Assembly (NCBI GenBank): GCA_910578195.1
Contig: CAJTOY010000003.1
Coordinates: 124,001-188,000, forward strand
Direction of reading: 5' to 3'
DNA from: an uncultured Christensenella sp.
Lineage (GTDB): Bacteria; Bacillota; Clostridia; Christensenellales; Borkfalkiaceae
DNA: 64,000 nt
Under the pieces are notes generated by a model that was not told where the DNA came from, ran no database searches, and worked only from the letters and a program-made list of their open reading frames with translations. A program made the position numbers and the translations under genes. Positions 38,063-47,826 of this stretch are shown one piece after another (position 1 is the stretch's first letter; every line of letters starts with the position of its first letter).

Positions 38063-38711
38063 AACCGTTAAGTTCCTTGGTTGCGATTATTTTACCCTTG
38101 ACCCCGTCTACCAAATAGGCGTTGATTTTCTTGTCTCTGTCGCACACGCCGACATAGTAGTAGCACCCCTCGTCATATAAAAGGCGGACGTAAATTTCCC
38201 CGCAGAAAATATTGCTTTCGGTCAGACTTTCGAAAAGCTTTTCGTCGTGGTCGATAACGCACTTAACCGCTCCGTCGCAGTCCATGACACCGTCGTACAA
38301 TACGCTTTGCGCCGAATAGGTGTTGCTTTCGTCGCCGCAGGTCAAAGTTACGTCGACCTTCTCGCCGCTTATGCCGCTGTCGGCAAGGCTTAAATAATAG
38401 CAGTTTTCAACCGCGCGGTAACTCATTTCGCCCTGCGCCTTGCAGACGCTTATATTCACCTCGTCGTAGCTTTTGGGGAGGCTGACGAAAATTTCGGTAA
38501 GGGGGGCGACGTCGCCCTTTATTCCGTCGGCGGAATAGGGCGTTTCCTTTTCGGAAAGGTAAATTTTGATTTCCAGCCCGTCGTTCGAATACATGTAGAT
38601 ATTCGTCCTTTTTTCGGAAACGTAGCCGAGATAATCCACGCTTTTCGCACAGCCGCACATAAAGCACAGCACGGTCAGTACAAACAATGATATAAACAAA
38701 AATTTCTTCAT
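38061..38711 (-). CDS. Lipoprotein of unknown function
   Basis: A 216-residue exported protein. A 17-residue hydrophobic signal ends in the lipobox MCGC, so the mature protein begins at about C21 and is anchored in the membrane. The rest is beta-rich with several Cys ('FCGEIYVRLLYDEGCYYYVGVCDRDKK') and 'VDGVKGKIIATKEL' at the end, recalling PepSY-like or NTF2-like folds, but I cannot assign one. It stands alone on the minus strand. Confidence 0.75.
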   Translation of the reverse strand: MKKFLFISLFVLTVLCFMCGCAKSVDYLGYVSEKRTNIYMYSNDGLEIKIYLSEKETPYSADGIKGDVAPLTEIFVSLPKSYDEVNISVCKAQGEMSYRAVENCYYLSLADSGISGEKVDVTLTCGDESNTYSAQSVLYDGVMDCDGAVKCVIDHDEKLFESLTESNIFCGEIYVRLLYDEGCYYYVGVCDRDKKINAYLVDGVKGKIIATKELNG

Positions 38712-38815
38712 ATTTCAATATATTTGAAAAGTACAAAATTAATACCAATTCAAATTGTTGCATTTTATTTTCGGTTGTGATAAAATATCCCTAATATAGG
38801 TAAAATTTTATTATT

Positions 38816-39406
38816 ATGAATAATCTTATTTATAAAACCGCGCTTATAACGTTGGCTGCGCTCGCAGGACTTGCCGTGACGGTGTTCGCTTTCTGGATAC
38901 TGATATCGCCGCAAAGTATGGCGGGCGTTTGCGAAAAAACGGGGAATTATTCCTTTGCTGTTACTTGCGCGGATTTACGTTATAAATATACCGGCGCCAC
39001 CGCAGACCTTGCAAGGTGCGCCGAGGACAGCGTGCTGTGCGGCAAGGACAAGCTTATAATAAAGTACGGCGAAAAGCTGGTTGCCGCAGACGGCTACGCA
39101 GAACTTTGCGCGGCGAAGGACAAGGAGTTCGAGGAGAACAAGGGCGGCGAATATATCGGCATGACCGGTAAGGACATCAGCTACAATACCTATATTCGGG
39201 CGCACCTTTCCGCGGCGCAGTACAGAAGCGGAAATCTCGCCTCGGCAATAAATACCGCCAAGGGCGGCGGCGCGCAGGCTTTTACGAAGCTTGTGATTGA
39301 AATAATAGAAAACGGAACGAAGGACGACGCCCGCGAGGTTTTGAACGGGCTCGACGGTTCCGACGAGAAACTGATAAAACTTTTAAACGAATTTATAAAC
39401 CGCTAA
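38816..39406 (+). CDS. Membrane-anchored protein of unknown function
   Basis: A 196-residue protein with one N-terminal membrane helix (about 8-30) and a helical, Cys-containing extracytoplasmic part. The pattern 'AAQYRSGNLASAINTAKGGG' and the helix periodicity suggest TPR-like repeats. A TAAAAT box (38801-38806) lies 9 bases before the ATG, with no Shine-Dalgarno site and a poor -35. It precedes guaB by 18 bases and is probably co-transcribed, but a link to purine synthesis is not evident. Confidence 0.65.
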   Translation: MNNLIYKTALITLAALAGLAVTVFAFWILISPQSMAGVCEKTGNYSFAVTCADLRYKYTGATADLARCAEDSVLCGKDKLIIKYGEKLVAADGYAELCAAKDKEFEENKGGEYIGMTGKDISYNTYIRAHLSAAQYRSGNLASAINTAKGGGAQAFTKLVIEIIENGTKDDAREVLNGLDGSDEKLIKLLNEFINR

Positions 39407-40879
<1,473 letters not shown>

Positions 40880-40887
40880 ATATATTG

Positions 40888-41006
40888 AGACTGCATATAT
40901 ACTTCGCAATACTACGTTGAGCTCCGTGTTCGCTCGGTCACTTACTTCGTTGTAAGCTCCCTCGCAAATACTCGCTCGCCTTGTCTTGCTCGTATCTATG
41001 CAGTCT
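40888..41006. repeat. 119-bp palindromic intergenic repeat, copy 2
   Basis: Same length and core as the copy at 36478. Outer arms are AGACTGCATATATAC (40888-40902) and GTATCTATGCAGTCT (40992-41006), pairing with one mismatch. The inner stem CTTAC/GTAAG (40941-40945/40952-40956) and the GTGTTCGC/GCAAATAC stem are kept. Compared with copy 1 the outer arms are different sequences, yet both strands have changed together. A shortened tandem copy follows at 41022. Confidence 0.8.
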
Positions 41007-41021
41007 TGAATTACAAAGCAA

Positions 41022-41087
41022 AACTATGTTGAGCTCAGTGTTCGCTCGCTTTGTCTTGCGTGTATCTATGCAGTTTTGAATTACAAT
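41022..41087. repeat. Shortened tandem copy of the 119-bp repeat
   Basis: Contains TATGTTGAGCTCAGTGTTCG from the left half joined directly to CTTTGTCTTGCGTGTATC and CTATGCAGTTTTGAATTACA from the right end. The central hairpin, about 50 bases, is deleted. The flank TTGAATTACAA occurs after both copies, so this arose by tandem duplication followed by deletion, or the reverse. Confidence 0.7.
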
Positions 41088-41102
41088 TAAGAGGATAATA
41101 AA

Positions 41103-42638
41103 ATGACACATGAGAAGATTCTGGTTATCGACTTCGGCGGACAGTACAACCAGCTTATCGCAAGACGCGTGCGCGAGCACAAGATTTACTGCGAGGTAAA
41201 ATCGTACAAGACCCCGATTGAAGAAATCCGCAATATGAACCCCAAGGGAATTATTTTCACGGGCGGACCAAACTCGGTCTATCTCGACAATTCCCCCAGA
41301 ATGGACAGGGAAATTTTCGAACTCGGCGTGCCCATTCTCGGCATATGCTACGGCGCGCAGTTCCTCGTTTACGGGCTCGGCGGCAAGATAGAAGAGGCGA
41401 ACGATACCGCGGAATTCGGCAGAACGGACTGCGAGTTCGATAAGAAATCGCTTATATTCAAAAATTTAAAGAAAAAGTCGGTCGTATGGATGAGCCATAA
41501 CGACCATATCGCGACCCTCCCCGAGGGTTTCCGCGCGGTCGGGCACAGCGAAAAATGCCCTTACGGCGCGATTGAAAACGCAGAGAAAAAATTCTACGGC
41601 GTGCAGTTTCACCCCGAAGTCAACCACACCGAAGAGGGGTTTGCCATGCTCGGCAACTTCCTTTACAACGTGTGCGGTTGCAAGGGCGACTGGACGATGG
41701 AGGAATACGCCCAGACTGCTATCCGCGAAATCCGCGAAAAGGTGGGCGGAGGCAAGGCGTTGCTTGCCCTTTCGGGCGGGGTTGACAGCTCGGTTGCGTG
41801 CAAACTGCTTGCGAAGGCAATCGGCAGTCAGCTCACCTGCATTTTCGTCGACCACGGGCTCATGCGTAAAAACGAGGGCGACGAGGTGGAAGAGGCGTTT
41901 GCGGGCAGCGGAGTTAACTTCGTGCGCGTCAACGCGGGCGAACGCTTCCTCGGCAAGCTAAAAGGAGTTACCGAACCCGAAGCAAAGCGCAAGATAATCG
42001 GCGAGGAATTTATCCGCGTTTTCGAGGAAGAGGCGAAAAAGATAGGCAAGGTCGACTTCCTCGTGCAAGGCACGATTTATCCCGACGTTATCGAGTCGGG
42101 CTTGGGCGACGCGGCGGTGATTAAATCGCACCACAACGTCGGCGGGCTTCCCGATTACGTCGATTTCAAGGAAATAATAGAACCGCTGAGAATGCTTTTC
42201 AAAGACGAGGTCAGAAAGCTCGGCATTGCGCTCGGTCTGGACGAAAAGCTGGTCTGGCGCCAGCCCTTCCCCGGTCCCGGTCTCGCTATAAGAATAATCG
42301 GCGATATCACCCCCGAAAAGGTAACGCTGCTTCAAGACGCGGACGCGATTTTCCGCGAGGAGATAGCCGCCGCGCACCTCGACCGCGACATAAACCAGTA
42401 CTTCGCGGTGCTGACGAATATGCGCTCGGTCGGAGTAATGGGCGACGGCAGAACTTACGACTACACGCTCGCGCTGCGCGGCGTGTCCACAACAGATTTC
42501 ATGACCGCGGACTTTTCGAGGATACCCTACGACGTTTTGGAAAAGGTATCCACGCGAATAGTCAACGAGGTCAAGCATATAAACCGCATCGTTTACGATA
42601 TTACAAGCAAACCCCCCGCAACAATCGAATGGGAATAA
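41103..42638 (+). CDS. guaA: GMP synthase (glutamine-hydrolysing)
   Basis: A 511-residue two-domain amidotransferase converting XMP to GMP. Residues 1 to about 190 are the class I glutaminase: C82 in 'LGICYGAQ' and the His-Glu of 'VQFHPEV' near 170. Residues about 195-385 are the ATP pyrophosphatase with the PP-loop '[10 protein letters not shown]'. The C-terminal dimerisation domain ends with '[14 protein letters not shown]', the canonical C-terminus. AGAGGATAATAAA before the ATG is a normal ribosome site. It is separated from guaB only by the repeats and probably shares its transcript. Confidence 0.97.
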   Translation: MTHEKILVIDFGGQYNQLIARRVREHKIYCEVKSYKTPIEEIRNMNPKGIIFTGGPNSVYLDNSPRMDREIFELGVPILGICYGAQFLVYGLGGKIEEANDTAEFGRTDCEFDKKSLIFKNLKKKSVVWMSHNDHIATLPEGFRAVGHSEKCPYGAIENAEKKFYGVQFHPEVNHTEEGFAMLGNFLYNVCGCKGDWTMEEYAQTAIREIREKVGGGKALLALSGGVDSSVACKLLAKAIGSQLTCIFVDHGLMRKNEGDEVEEAFAGSGVNFVRVNAGERFLGKLKGVTEPEAKRKIIGEEFIRVFEEEAKKIGKVDFLVQGTIYPDVIESGLGDAAVIKSHHNVGGLPDYVDFKEIIEPLRMLFKDEVRKLGIALGLDEKLVWRQPFPGPGLAIRIIGDITPEKVTLLQDADAIFREEIAAAHLDRDINQYFAVLTNMRSVGVMGDGRTYDYTLALRGVSTTDFMTADFSRIPYDVLEKVSTRIVNEVKHINRIVYDITSKPPATIEWE

Positions 42639-42641
42639 GAC

Positions 42642-42683
42642 AATCAAAAATGGCGGAATTCAATTCCGCCGTTGATTTTTTTT
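42642..42683 (+). terminator. Terminator after guaA
   Basis: GGCGGAATT / AATTCCGCC with a single-base centre (probably opening to a 5-base loop), extended by AATCAA / TTGATT, then eight T. Confidence 0.85.
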
Positions 42684-42690
42684 AAAGATT

Positions 42691-43893
42691 ATGGGAAGTC
42701 AGAAAAAAAGAAAGAAGAAAAAATACAGGGCGAAAAGCGCACCGCGGGAATACGACGAGGCGACCTCGATAACGGGCGGATATAACGAGCTTCTCGACCT
42801 CGAAGATAACAAAATTCTCCGCAAACTGCCCTCTTACGTCGGGTATATAAAGGACTTGGGCAAGGAAAAATTTGCTTTCAGCAATTGTCGCACGAGGTAC
42901 GACTTTTCGCCCTCGCAGAAAAAACAAATCAGACGCTCGCCGCAGGGCATAGTGCTTGTCGTGCTCGTCGGGTTGCTTATAACATGGTTTTTCGCAAGCT
43001 TGTTTTACCGCGCCGCCACAGAGGACGCGGGCAAAGTCATGCTGTCCATGTTGCCGTCGTTTATAATAATCGCCGCCATAACCGCAATCGTGCTTATCTC
43101 GTATTTCGGCGCGTGGGGTAATTTTTTGCGCTTCGCGTACAGGCACCGTCTGGTGCGCGGCAGTGACGCGGCAAGCCGCGCAATGCACAGACAAACCCGC
43201 GCGGAGCTCGGAGCGGCGGATTTGAACAGACTTTCCGAGTACGCGGTTACCGTGTATGAAAATTACGTCGCAGTCGCGCTGGGAGGTCAGCGTTACAATT
43301 TCGACAGAAATTCGGTGTATCTCGAAGTGAAAATGATAAACGACGAGCTGAAACTTGTATTCACAATCGACGGATATTCTTTTGAATTTTTATGGGGGTT
43401 GCCGAAGAGGTTTTACTCGGATTTAAGAAAGACCTTCGGCGACAGACTTACCGTGCAAAAAGACGGCGGAGAGGAGAAGCCCTTTTCAAAGGTGGTTGGC
43501 GAAAATATCGGCTTCCTCGGGTTCGGGCTGTGCTTTACGGGGGTGTCCGTGCTTTTGATAGTCGCGTCGTATCTTTGGCTGCCGATACCTCCGTTTCTGG
43601 GCGTGTTTTTCTTCTTGATGTCCTTTTTCATATATTGCAACGTGCTTTCGGAAATCACGATAGTCAGCGAAATAGGCGTACCGCTCATTTTTTCGCTCGT
43701 TTTAATGATAATACCGCCCTGGGCGTACGTCTGGATTGAGCCGCACATTTCGGGCGAGCCGTTGACGTTTATATATTTTCTGACGCACTGTTCTCCGTTC
43801 GCGGCGGGGCTTAGCTTTTTCTGGTTCATGGGCTTTTTCACCCTCGCGTTCGTAATAAGCAAGATAATCGATTTCAAGAGGTTCGGTAAATGA
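42691..43893 (+). CDS. Multi-pass membrane protein of unknown function
   Basis: A 400-residue protein. The N-terminus is strongly basic (QKKRKKKKYRAKS). Two membrane helices lie at about 88-108 and 117-140, then a soluble domain of about 130 residues with a PH-like strand pattern ('YEVYENYVAVAL', 'YLEVKMINDELKLVFTIDGYSFEF'-type), and five or six further helices in the last 130 residues. The central domain recalls YcxB-like proteins, but this is tentative. It overlaps the MATE gene (ATGA) and is likely co-transcribed with it. Confidence 0.7.
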   Translation: MGSQKKRKKKKYRAKSAPREYDEATSITGGYNELLDLEDNKILRKLPSYVGYIKDLGKEKFAFSNCRTRYDFSPSQKKQIRRSPQGIVLVVLVGLLITWFFASLFYRAATEDAGKVMLSMLPSFIIIAAITAIVLISYFGAWGNFLRFAYRHRLVRGSDAASRAMHRQTRAELGAADLNRLSEYAVTVYENYVAVALGGQRYNFDRNSVYLEVKMINDELKLVFTIDGYSFEFLWGLPKRFYSDLRKTFGDRLTVQKDGGEEKPFSKVVGENIGFLGFGLCFTGVSVLLIVASYLWLPIPPFLGVFFFLMSFFIYCNVLSEITIVSEIGVPLIFSLVLMIIPPWAYVWIEPHISGEPLTFIYFLTHCSPFAAGLSFFWFMGFFTLAFVISKIIDFKRFGK

Positions 43894-45326
43894 CTGAAAC
43901 AACGGAAAATCAATATTTGGGAATTGAAAAAATACCCAAACTGATGCTGAAATTCTCGATACCTTGCGTATTGTCGCTTTTGGTCAGCGCGCTTTACAAT
44001 ATAGTCGACCAAATTTTTATCGGCAACAGTGAGCTCGGAACGCTGGGCAACGCCGCAACGGGAGTGGTGTTTCCCATATTCATAGTATCGCAAGCCTTTG
44101 CGTGGTGCCTCGGCGACGGCTGCGCGGCGGATTTGAATATCCGTCAGGGCAGAAACGACGCGGCTTCGGCGCATAAGACGATAGGCAGCGGAATTACGGT
44201 TACGCTGCTCGCGAGCCTTGTTCTGCTTGCCGTTTTCTTTCCCGTCAAAAAGCCCATGCTCACCCTTTTCGGTGCGTCGGAAAACAGTATGCCGTATGCC
44301 TCGACATACTTCGATATCGTGCTGGCGTTCTTCCCCGCGTATATGCTGATGAACATGATAAATTCGGTCATACGCGCCGACGGCAGCCCCGCGTGGGCTA
44401 TGATTTCGACCTTATCGGGCGCGGCGGTGAATATCGTGCTCGACGGAATTTTCATTTTCGTGTGCAAATGGGGAATGGCGGGCGCGGCGTGGGCGACCGT
44501 AATCGGGCAGGTTATTTCATTTGTCTTGGGCGCGGGGTATCTCGCGTTCGGCACGAAAACCTTTAAGCTTAATTTCAAAAGCTTTCTGCCCGATTTTAAA
44601 GCGCTTGCGGGTGCGTTGAAGCTGGGTATGTCGTCGTTTATAACGCAAATGACAATCGTCGTAATCGCCGTTGTGTGCAACATAATGCTCGCAAAATACG
44701 GCGCGTCGTCAGAATACGGCGCGGATATTCCCATCGCGATTGTCGCAATCGAAAGCAAGGTTTTCACCGTCGTTATCGGTCTGGTCGTGGGAATAGCGCT
44801 CGGCTGTCAGCCCGTCATAGGCTACAACATAGGCGCAAAAAATATGGACAGAGTTAAAAAAACTTATCTGTACATATTGCTGTGCACGACGGTTATAGGC
44901 GTGCTGTTCACGATTTTATTCGAGGCGGCGCCGCGCGCGGTAGTGAGCATATTCGGCTCGCCCGACCCCGAGCAAGGCATCGACCCCGAGCTTTACAACG
45001 AGTTCGCGGTAAAGCTTTTCAGAATTTTTTTAATGGGCATAATCTTCACGCTCATAGTAAAAATGTCGTCGATTTTCTTTCAGGCGGCGGGCAAGCCCGT
45101 GTTCGCGGTCATAGCCTCGCTTGTTAGGGATATTTTGTGCTTCGTGCCGCTCGTTTGCCTTCTGCCGCTCGGCATAGGCATAGAGGGCGTGCTGTGGGCG
45201 GCGCCCATATCGGACTTAATCGCCTTTGCGGTCACCGCTGTGCTCACCGTAGCGTACTGGCGAAAAAACAGCCCGCGCGTTTACCGTAGTTCCCATAGGG
45301 AATTTTACCACAGGAACAGAATGTAA
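43890..45326 (+). CDS. MATE family multidrug exporter
   Basis: A 478-residue membrane transporter with about 12 helices in two related halves. N-terminal 'PKLMLKFSIPCVLSLLVSALYNIVDQIFIG' and 'GNAATGVVFPIFIV' are typical of MepA-like MATE proteins, as are 'LMNMINSVIRADGSP' and 'GAAWATVIGQ'. In the second half 'GCQPVIGYNIGAKN' is the matching motif. It exports cationic drugs or metabolites in exchange for H+ or Na+. The substrate cannot be inferred. Translation is coupled to the preceding membrane protein. Confidence 0.9.
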   Translation: MTETTENQYLGIEKIPKLMLKFSIPCVLSLLVSALYNIVDQIFIGNSELGTLGNAATGVVFPIFIVSQAFAWCLGDGCAADLNIRQGRNDAASAHKTIGSGITVTLLASLVLLAVFFPVKKPMLTLFGASENSMPYASTYFDIVLAFFPAYMLMNMINSVIRADGSPAWAMISTLSGAAVNIVLDGIFIFVCKWGMAGAAWATVIGQVISFVLGAGYLAFGTKTFKLNFKSFLPDFKALAGALKLGMSSFITQMTIVVIAVVCNIMLAKYGASSEYGADIPIAIVAIESKVFTVVIGLVVGIALGCQPVIGYNIGAKNMDRVKKTYLYILLCTTVIGVLFTILFEAAPRAVVSIFGSPDPEQGIDPELYNEFAVKLFRIFLMGIIFTLIVKMSSIFFQAAGKPVFAVIASLVRDILCFVPLVCLLPLGIGIEGVLWAAPISDLIAFAVTAVLTVAYWRKNSPRVYRSSHREFYHRNRM

Positions 45327-45333
45327 GTATAGC

Positions 45334-45370
45334 GCACTATACCTTGCAAGCAAGGTATAGTGCGTTTCTA
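45334..45370 (+). terminator. Terminator after the MATE gene
   Basis: A perfect 15-bp stem CGCACTATACCTTGC / GCAAGGTATAGTGCG with a 2-base loop, followed by TTTCT, 8 bases after the stop. Confidence 0.85.
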
Positions 45371-45372
45371 CT

Positions 45373-45401
45373 TTACCTTTTGATGGGGTTGTTGTATAAT
45401 A
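45373..45401 (+). promoter_or_regulatory. Promoter of the GNAT gene
   Basis: TTTACC (45373-45378), a 17-base spacer, TATAAT (45396-45401), giving a leader of about 28 nt to the GTG start. Confidence 0.6.
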
Positions 45402-45435
45402 ATAGAGTGCTAAACAATAATTTAGAGGTATTAAA

Positions 45436-45903
45436 GTGATTATTGAGCTAATTAAAGAGAGCGAAATACAAGAAGTCTGCGATATGGTTGTTCGTGCGTG
45501 TCAGTATTCCGATTTTGCCAAATTCTATCCGCAATCTTCTTTTGATGCTGTTTTTAAAGAAACGAATTATGAGCATATTAAACAACGCGCGGAATACGGA
45601 CATTTTTACGTTATCAAAGATAACGGCAAAATTATTGGCTGTGGCGGTATAGCCGCATATTGGGACAGCGTAACCGAGAGTTGGATACATACTATTTTCG
45701 TCGCACCCGAATATCAGAGAAAAGGTGTCGGCAGAAAGATTATCGAATTTTTGGAAAACGACGAATACGCAAAGAGAGCGAATAGAATTGAAATTCACTC
45801 CGCAATGTCGGCGATTCCGTTTTATCGTAAATTAGGTTATGAACATAAGGACGGACAACTGATTTACGCCGACGGGCATTTCGACCTTGAAAAATTTGTA
45901 TAA
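45436..45903 (+). CDS. GNAT family N-acetyltransferase
   Basis: A 155-residue acetyltransferase using acetyl-CoA. The acetyl-CoA loop is 'APEYQRKGVGRKII' (about 95-108), preceded by the sheet 'WIHTIFV', with 'AIPFYRKLGYEHKDGQLIY' as the C-terminal motif. The start is GTG at 45436, set by GAGG 8 bases upstream. The acceptor is unknown. The gene is more AT-rich than its neighbours and sits alone between two terminators, as expected for an acquired single-gene unit. Confidence 0.85.
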   Translation: MIIELIKESEIQEVCDMVVRACQYSDFAKFYPQSSFDAVFKETNYEHIKQRAEYGHFYVIKDNGKIIGCGGIAAYWDSVTESWIHTIFVAPEYQRKGVGRKIIEFLENDEYAKRANRIEIHSAMSAIPFYRKLGYEHKDGQLIYADGHFDLEKFV

Positions 45904-45936
45904 TAGAAAAATAAATTTCAAATTATCATCAATTAT

Positions 45937-45970
45937 AAAAAGCGAAGAATTTTTAAATTCTTCGCTTTTT
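45937..45970. terminator. Bidirectional terminator
   Basis: AAAAAGCGAAGAATTT / AAATTCTTCGCTTTTT around a 2-base loop. It serves the GNAT gene and the convergent minus-strand gene. Confidence 0.85.
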
Positions 45971-45977
45971 ATATTCC

Positions 45978-46721
45978 CTACGGGAAGTACGCTTTAAACG
46001 GGCTGTTTAACACCGCGGTAAGCGGCATAAACAAAGTCGATACGGTCACGATAGTACAGATTGTCTGCGGCAGCATCGCCGTGAACGAGGTATAGAAATA
46101 AGCGAGCGCGGTTTCGCGCGAATAGCCGTAAAACAGCGGGGTTATCAAATCGTCGAGAAGGGTAAACATGACGGTGCACACCGCCGCTGTTGCCGTCAGC
46201 GCAATCAGCTTTAAAAGCTTCTCCGTGCCCTTAATGCGGTACAGCACGTTAAATACGATAAGCCCGACAAGACACAGCGAAAAGATTACCCAAAGCAGAA
46301 TTTGCAGCGTGAGCTTGTAGACCCGAGAAACCTTTATAACGTCGAACGCGTACAGACACGCGCAGACCGCGCAAATGCCCAAAAGTACGAGGGAAACCGC
46401 AAGATAGGCGGGGAGGGATTTGAACGCGCCGTCCTTGACGTGCCCCAAGCCCCCGAAAATGCCCGCAAGCGCGGGGTAATAAACGACGTAAAGTATTAGC
46501 GCGGACGGCGAGAACGGAAAAATTATGCACCGCAAAAGGGAGAACGCAAGCGCGCATACCGCGCCGCGGCTTGCCCCGAAAACGTACGAAAAGCTGATTA
46601 ACAGCACGGTTACGATTTCCACGCCCGCAACGAACGAAAAAACGTACTGCCCGCCAATCAGCAGCGCGCACATTACCGCGGTATACGCCGCCGCCCGCGA
46701 TGGCGATAATTTCTTTTTCAT
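45978..46721 (-). CDS. ECF transporter S-component-like membrane protein
   Basis: A 247-residue protein with about seven hydrophobic segments. 'AAYTAVMCALLIGGQYVFSFVAGVEIVTVLL' and 'YVFGASRGAVCALAFSLLRCIIF' look like the N-terminal helices of vitamin-binding ECF S components, and 'LYVVYYPALAGIFGGLG' fits too, but the protein is longer than usual (180-200). The start at 46721 overlaps the stop of the DUF4430 lipoprotein gene (ATGA), so they form a unit. The pairing suggests vitamin, perhaps cobalamin-related, capture and uptake. The generic ECF energising genes are elsewhere. Confidence 0.65.
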   Translation of the reverse strand: MKKKLSPSRAAAYTAVMCALLIGGQYVFSFVAGVEIVTVLLISFSYVFGASRGAVCALAFSLLRCIIFPFSPSALILYVVYYPALAGIFGGLGHVKDGAFKSLPAYLAVSLVLLGICAVCACLYAFDVIKVSRVYKLTLQILLWVIFSLCLVGLIVFNVLYRIKGTEKLLKLIALTATAAVCTVMFTLLDDLITPLFYGYSRETALAYFYTSFTAMLPQTICTIVTVSTLFMPLTAVLNSPFKAYFP

Positions 46722-47155
46722 TGCAAGACCGTGTAAACGAGCGCATAGGTGTGCCCGCTTATGCACGGCAGACCGGAAACGCCGTAGCTCGCGCTGAACA
46801 AGGTCTTGCCGCCGTAGGCGAACGTGCCGAATTCCGCGCTCGAATAGACGGTGTCGTCGCCGTCAATCGTGACGAGGTCGGTATACAGCGCCCAGAACGA
46901 GTTGCCTTCGGCTTTCGTGTTGTAAATATACTCGATATAGAAGCCGTAATCGCCCTCTTTCCCGCCGTACACCAGCTCGCCGTCGGCGGCGAGCGCGTCC
47001 AGATAATCCTTTACCGAGGTATACTCGCCCTCCGCGACGAAAACCACGCTTTGAACGTTTATGTCGACGTTTCCGTGCGTTCCCGTCTGTTTATTTTCGG
47101 TACAGCCCGCAAAGAGGCAGGCAACCGCCGCAAGTAAAATTATTAATTTTTTCAT
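46718..47155 (-). CDS. DUF4430 lipoprotein
   Basis: A 145-residue exported lipoprotein: signal MKKLIILLAAVACLFAGC with the lipobox FAGC. The mature part matches DUF4430 (transcobalamin C-terminal-like): 'EYTSVKDYLDAL', 'YGFYIEYI', 'SFWALYTDLVTIDG'. The domain is used for small ligands such as cobalamin-like molecules. I chose the ATG at 47155 because the promoter places transcription start at about 47156. Longer starts at 47161 and 47191 would lie at or before it. Translationally coupled with the ECF-like protein. Confidence 0.78.
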   Translation of the reverse strand: MKKLIILLAAVACLFAGCTENKQTGTHGNVDINVQSVVFVAEGEYTSVKDYLDALAADGELVYGGKEGDYGFYIEYIYNTKAEGNSFWALYTDLVTIDGDDTVYSSAEFGTFAYGGKTLFSASYGVSGLPCISGHTYALVYTVLQ

Positions 47156-47162
47156 AGCCATA

Positions 47163-47191
47163 ATAATATAATTGCGTTTAGTTTTTGTCAA
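47163..47191 (-). promoter_or_regulatory. Promoter of the DUF4430-ECF unit, leaderless type
   Basis: On the minus strand: TTGACA (47191-47186), a 17-base spacer, TATTAT (47168-47163). The start is expected at about 47156, next to the ATG at 47155. Its -35 is back-to-back with that of bioY, forming TGTCAA-gcaa-TTGACA. Confidence 0.75.
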
Positions 47192-47195
47192 GCAA

Positions 47196-47225
47196 TTGAC
47201 ATTGGGCTCGACTTTATTATATAAT
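47196..47225 (+). promoter_or_regulatory. bioY promoter, leaderless type
   Basis: TTGACA (47196-47201), an 18-base spacer, TATAAT (47220-47225). The expected start is 47232, beside the ATG at 47233. No ribosome site is present. Confidence 0.78.
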
Positions 47226-47232
47226 TTAGTTT

Positions 47233-47790
47233 ATGAAAACGAAAACGAAATTTCTTGCGGCAGATATCGCCGAGTGCGCGCTTTTCGTCGTGCTTATGGT
47301 TGCGGCGGCTTACATACAGATACCTTTTCCGTTGGTGCCGCTCACTTTCCAGACGGTAATAAGCGTGCTTGCGGGGCTTCTTTTGGGCTGGAAAAAGGGC
47401 ACGATAAGCATGGCTGTATACTGCTTTTCGGGGCTGGTCGGCTTGCCCGTCTTTGCCGCGGGCGGCGGTATAGCTTACGTTTTAAAGCCGTCTTTCGGCT
47501 ACATTTTGGGCTTTATCGCTTCGGCTATGACTGCCGGACTTATAGCGGGCAAGCCCGACTTGCCCGCGTGGCGATATATCGTCGCGGCGCTCGCCGCGTT
47601 TTTCGCAGACTATGCAGTGGGCATACCTTACTGTATCGCCGCCGCGCATTTTCTGGGCGTTGACGACCTTTTAAAACTGCTTTTAACGGGCAACCTTGTA
47701 TATATGCCCAAGGACGCGGCGCTGAGCATTCTTGCGGCAATGCTCGCAAAGACGGTTTTGCCCGTCATAAACAAGCGCAAAAACCGCTGA
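47233..47790 (+). CDS. bioY: Biotin transporter BioY
   Basis: A 185-residue S component of the ECF biotin importer with six membrane helices. The family signature 'IPFPLVPLTFQT' (about residues 30-41) and 'GLVGLPVFAAGGG', 'SFGYILGFI' and 'GIPYCIAAAHFLG' are clear. BioY binds biotin from outside and works with a shared EcfA/A'/T module not in this window, or alone. It is divergent from another vitamin-uptake unit, and the two -35 boxes form a palindrome that one regulator could cover. No BirA operator of the classical kind was recognised. Confidence 0.93.
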   Translation: MKTKTKFLAADIAECALFVVLMVAAAYIQIPFPLVPLTFQTVISVLAGLLLGWKKGTISMAVYCFSGLVGLPVFAAGGGIAYVLKPSFGYILGFIASAMTAGLIAGKPDLPAWRYIVAALAAFFADYAVGIPYCIAAAHFLGVDDLLKLLLTGNLVYMPKDAALSILAAMLAKTVLPVINKRKNR

Positions 47791-47813
47791 AAACAACTTT
47801 TTTTCTCCGCGCA

Positions 47814-47826
47814 TATAATTACGGTA
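47814..47826 (+). promoter_or_regulatory. -10 box placing transcription start at the alr ATG
   Basis: TATAAT (47814-47819) lies 6 bases before the ATG at 47826, so initiation is expected at the A of the ATG. The -35 region (AAACAA or TGAAAA) is weak. Confidence 0.5.

Noticed and set aside
40888..41087. Repeat as an insertion-sequence remnant with a transposase
   Set aside because: No coding capacity or transposase fragment was found in any of the three copies, so only a non-autonomous or RNA element is supported.
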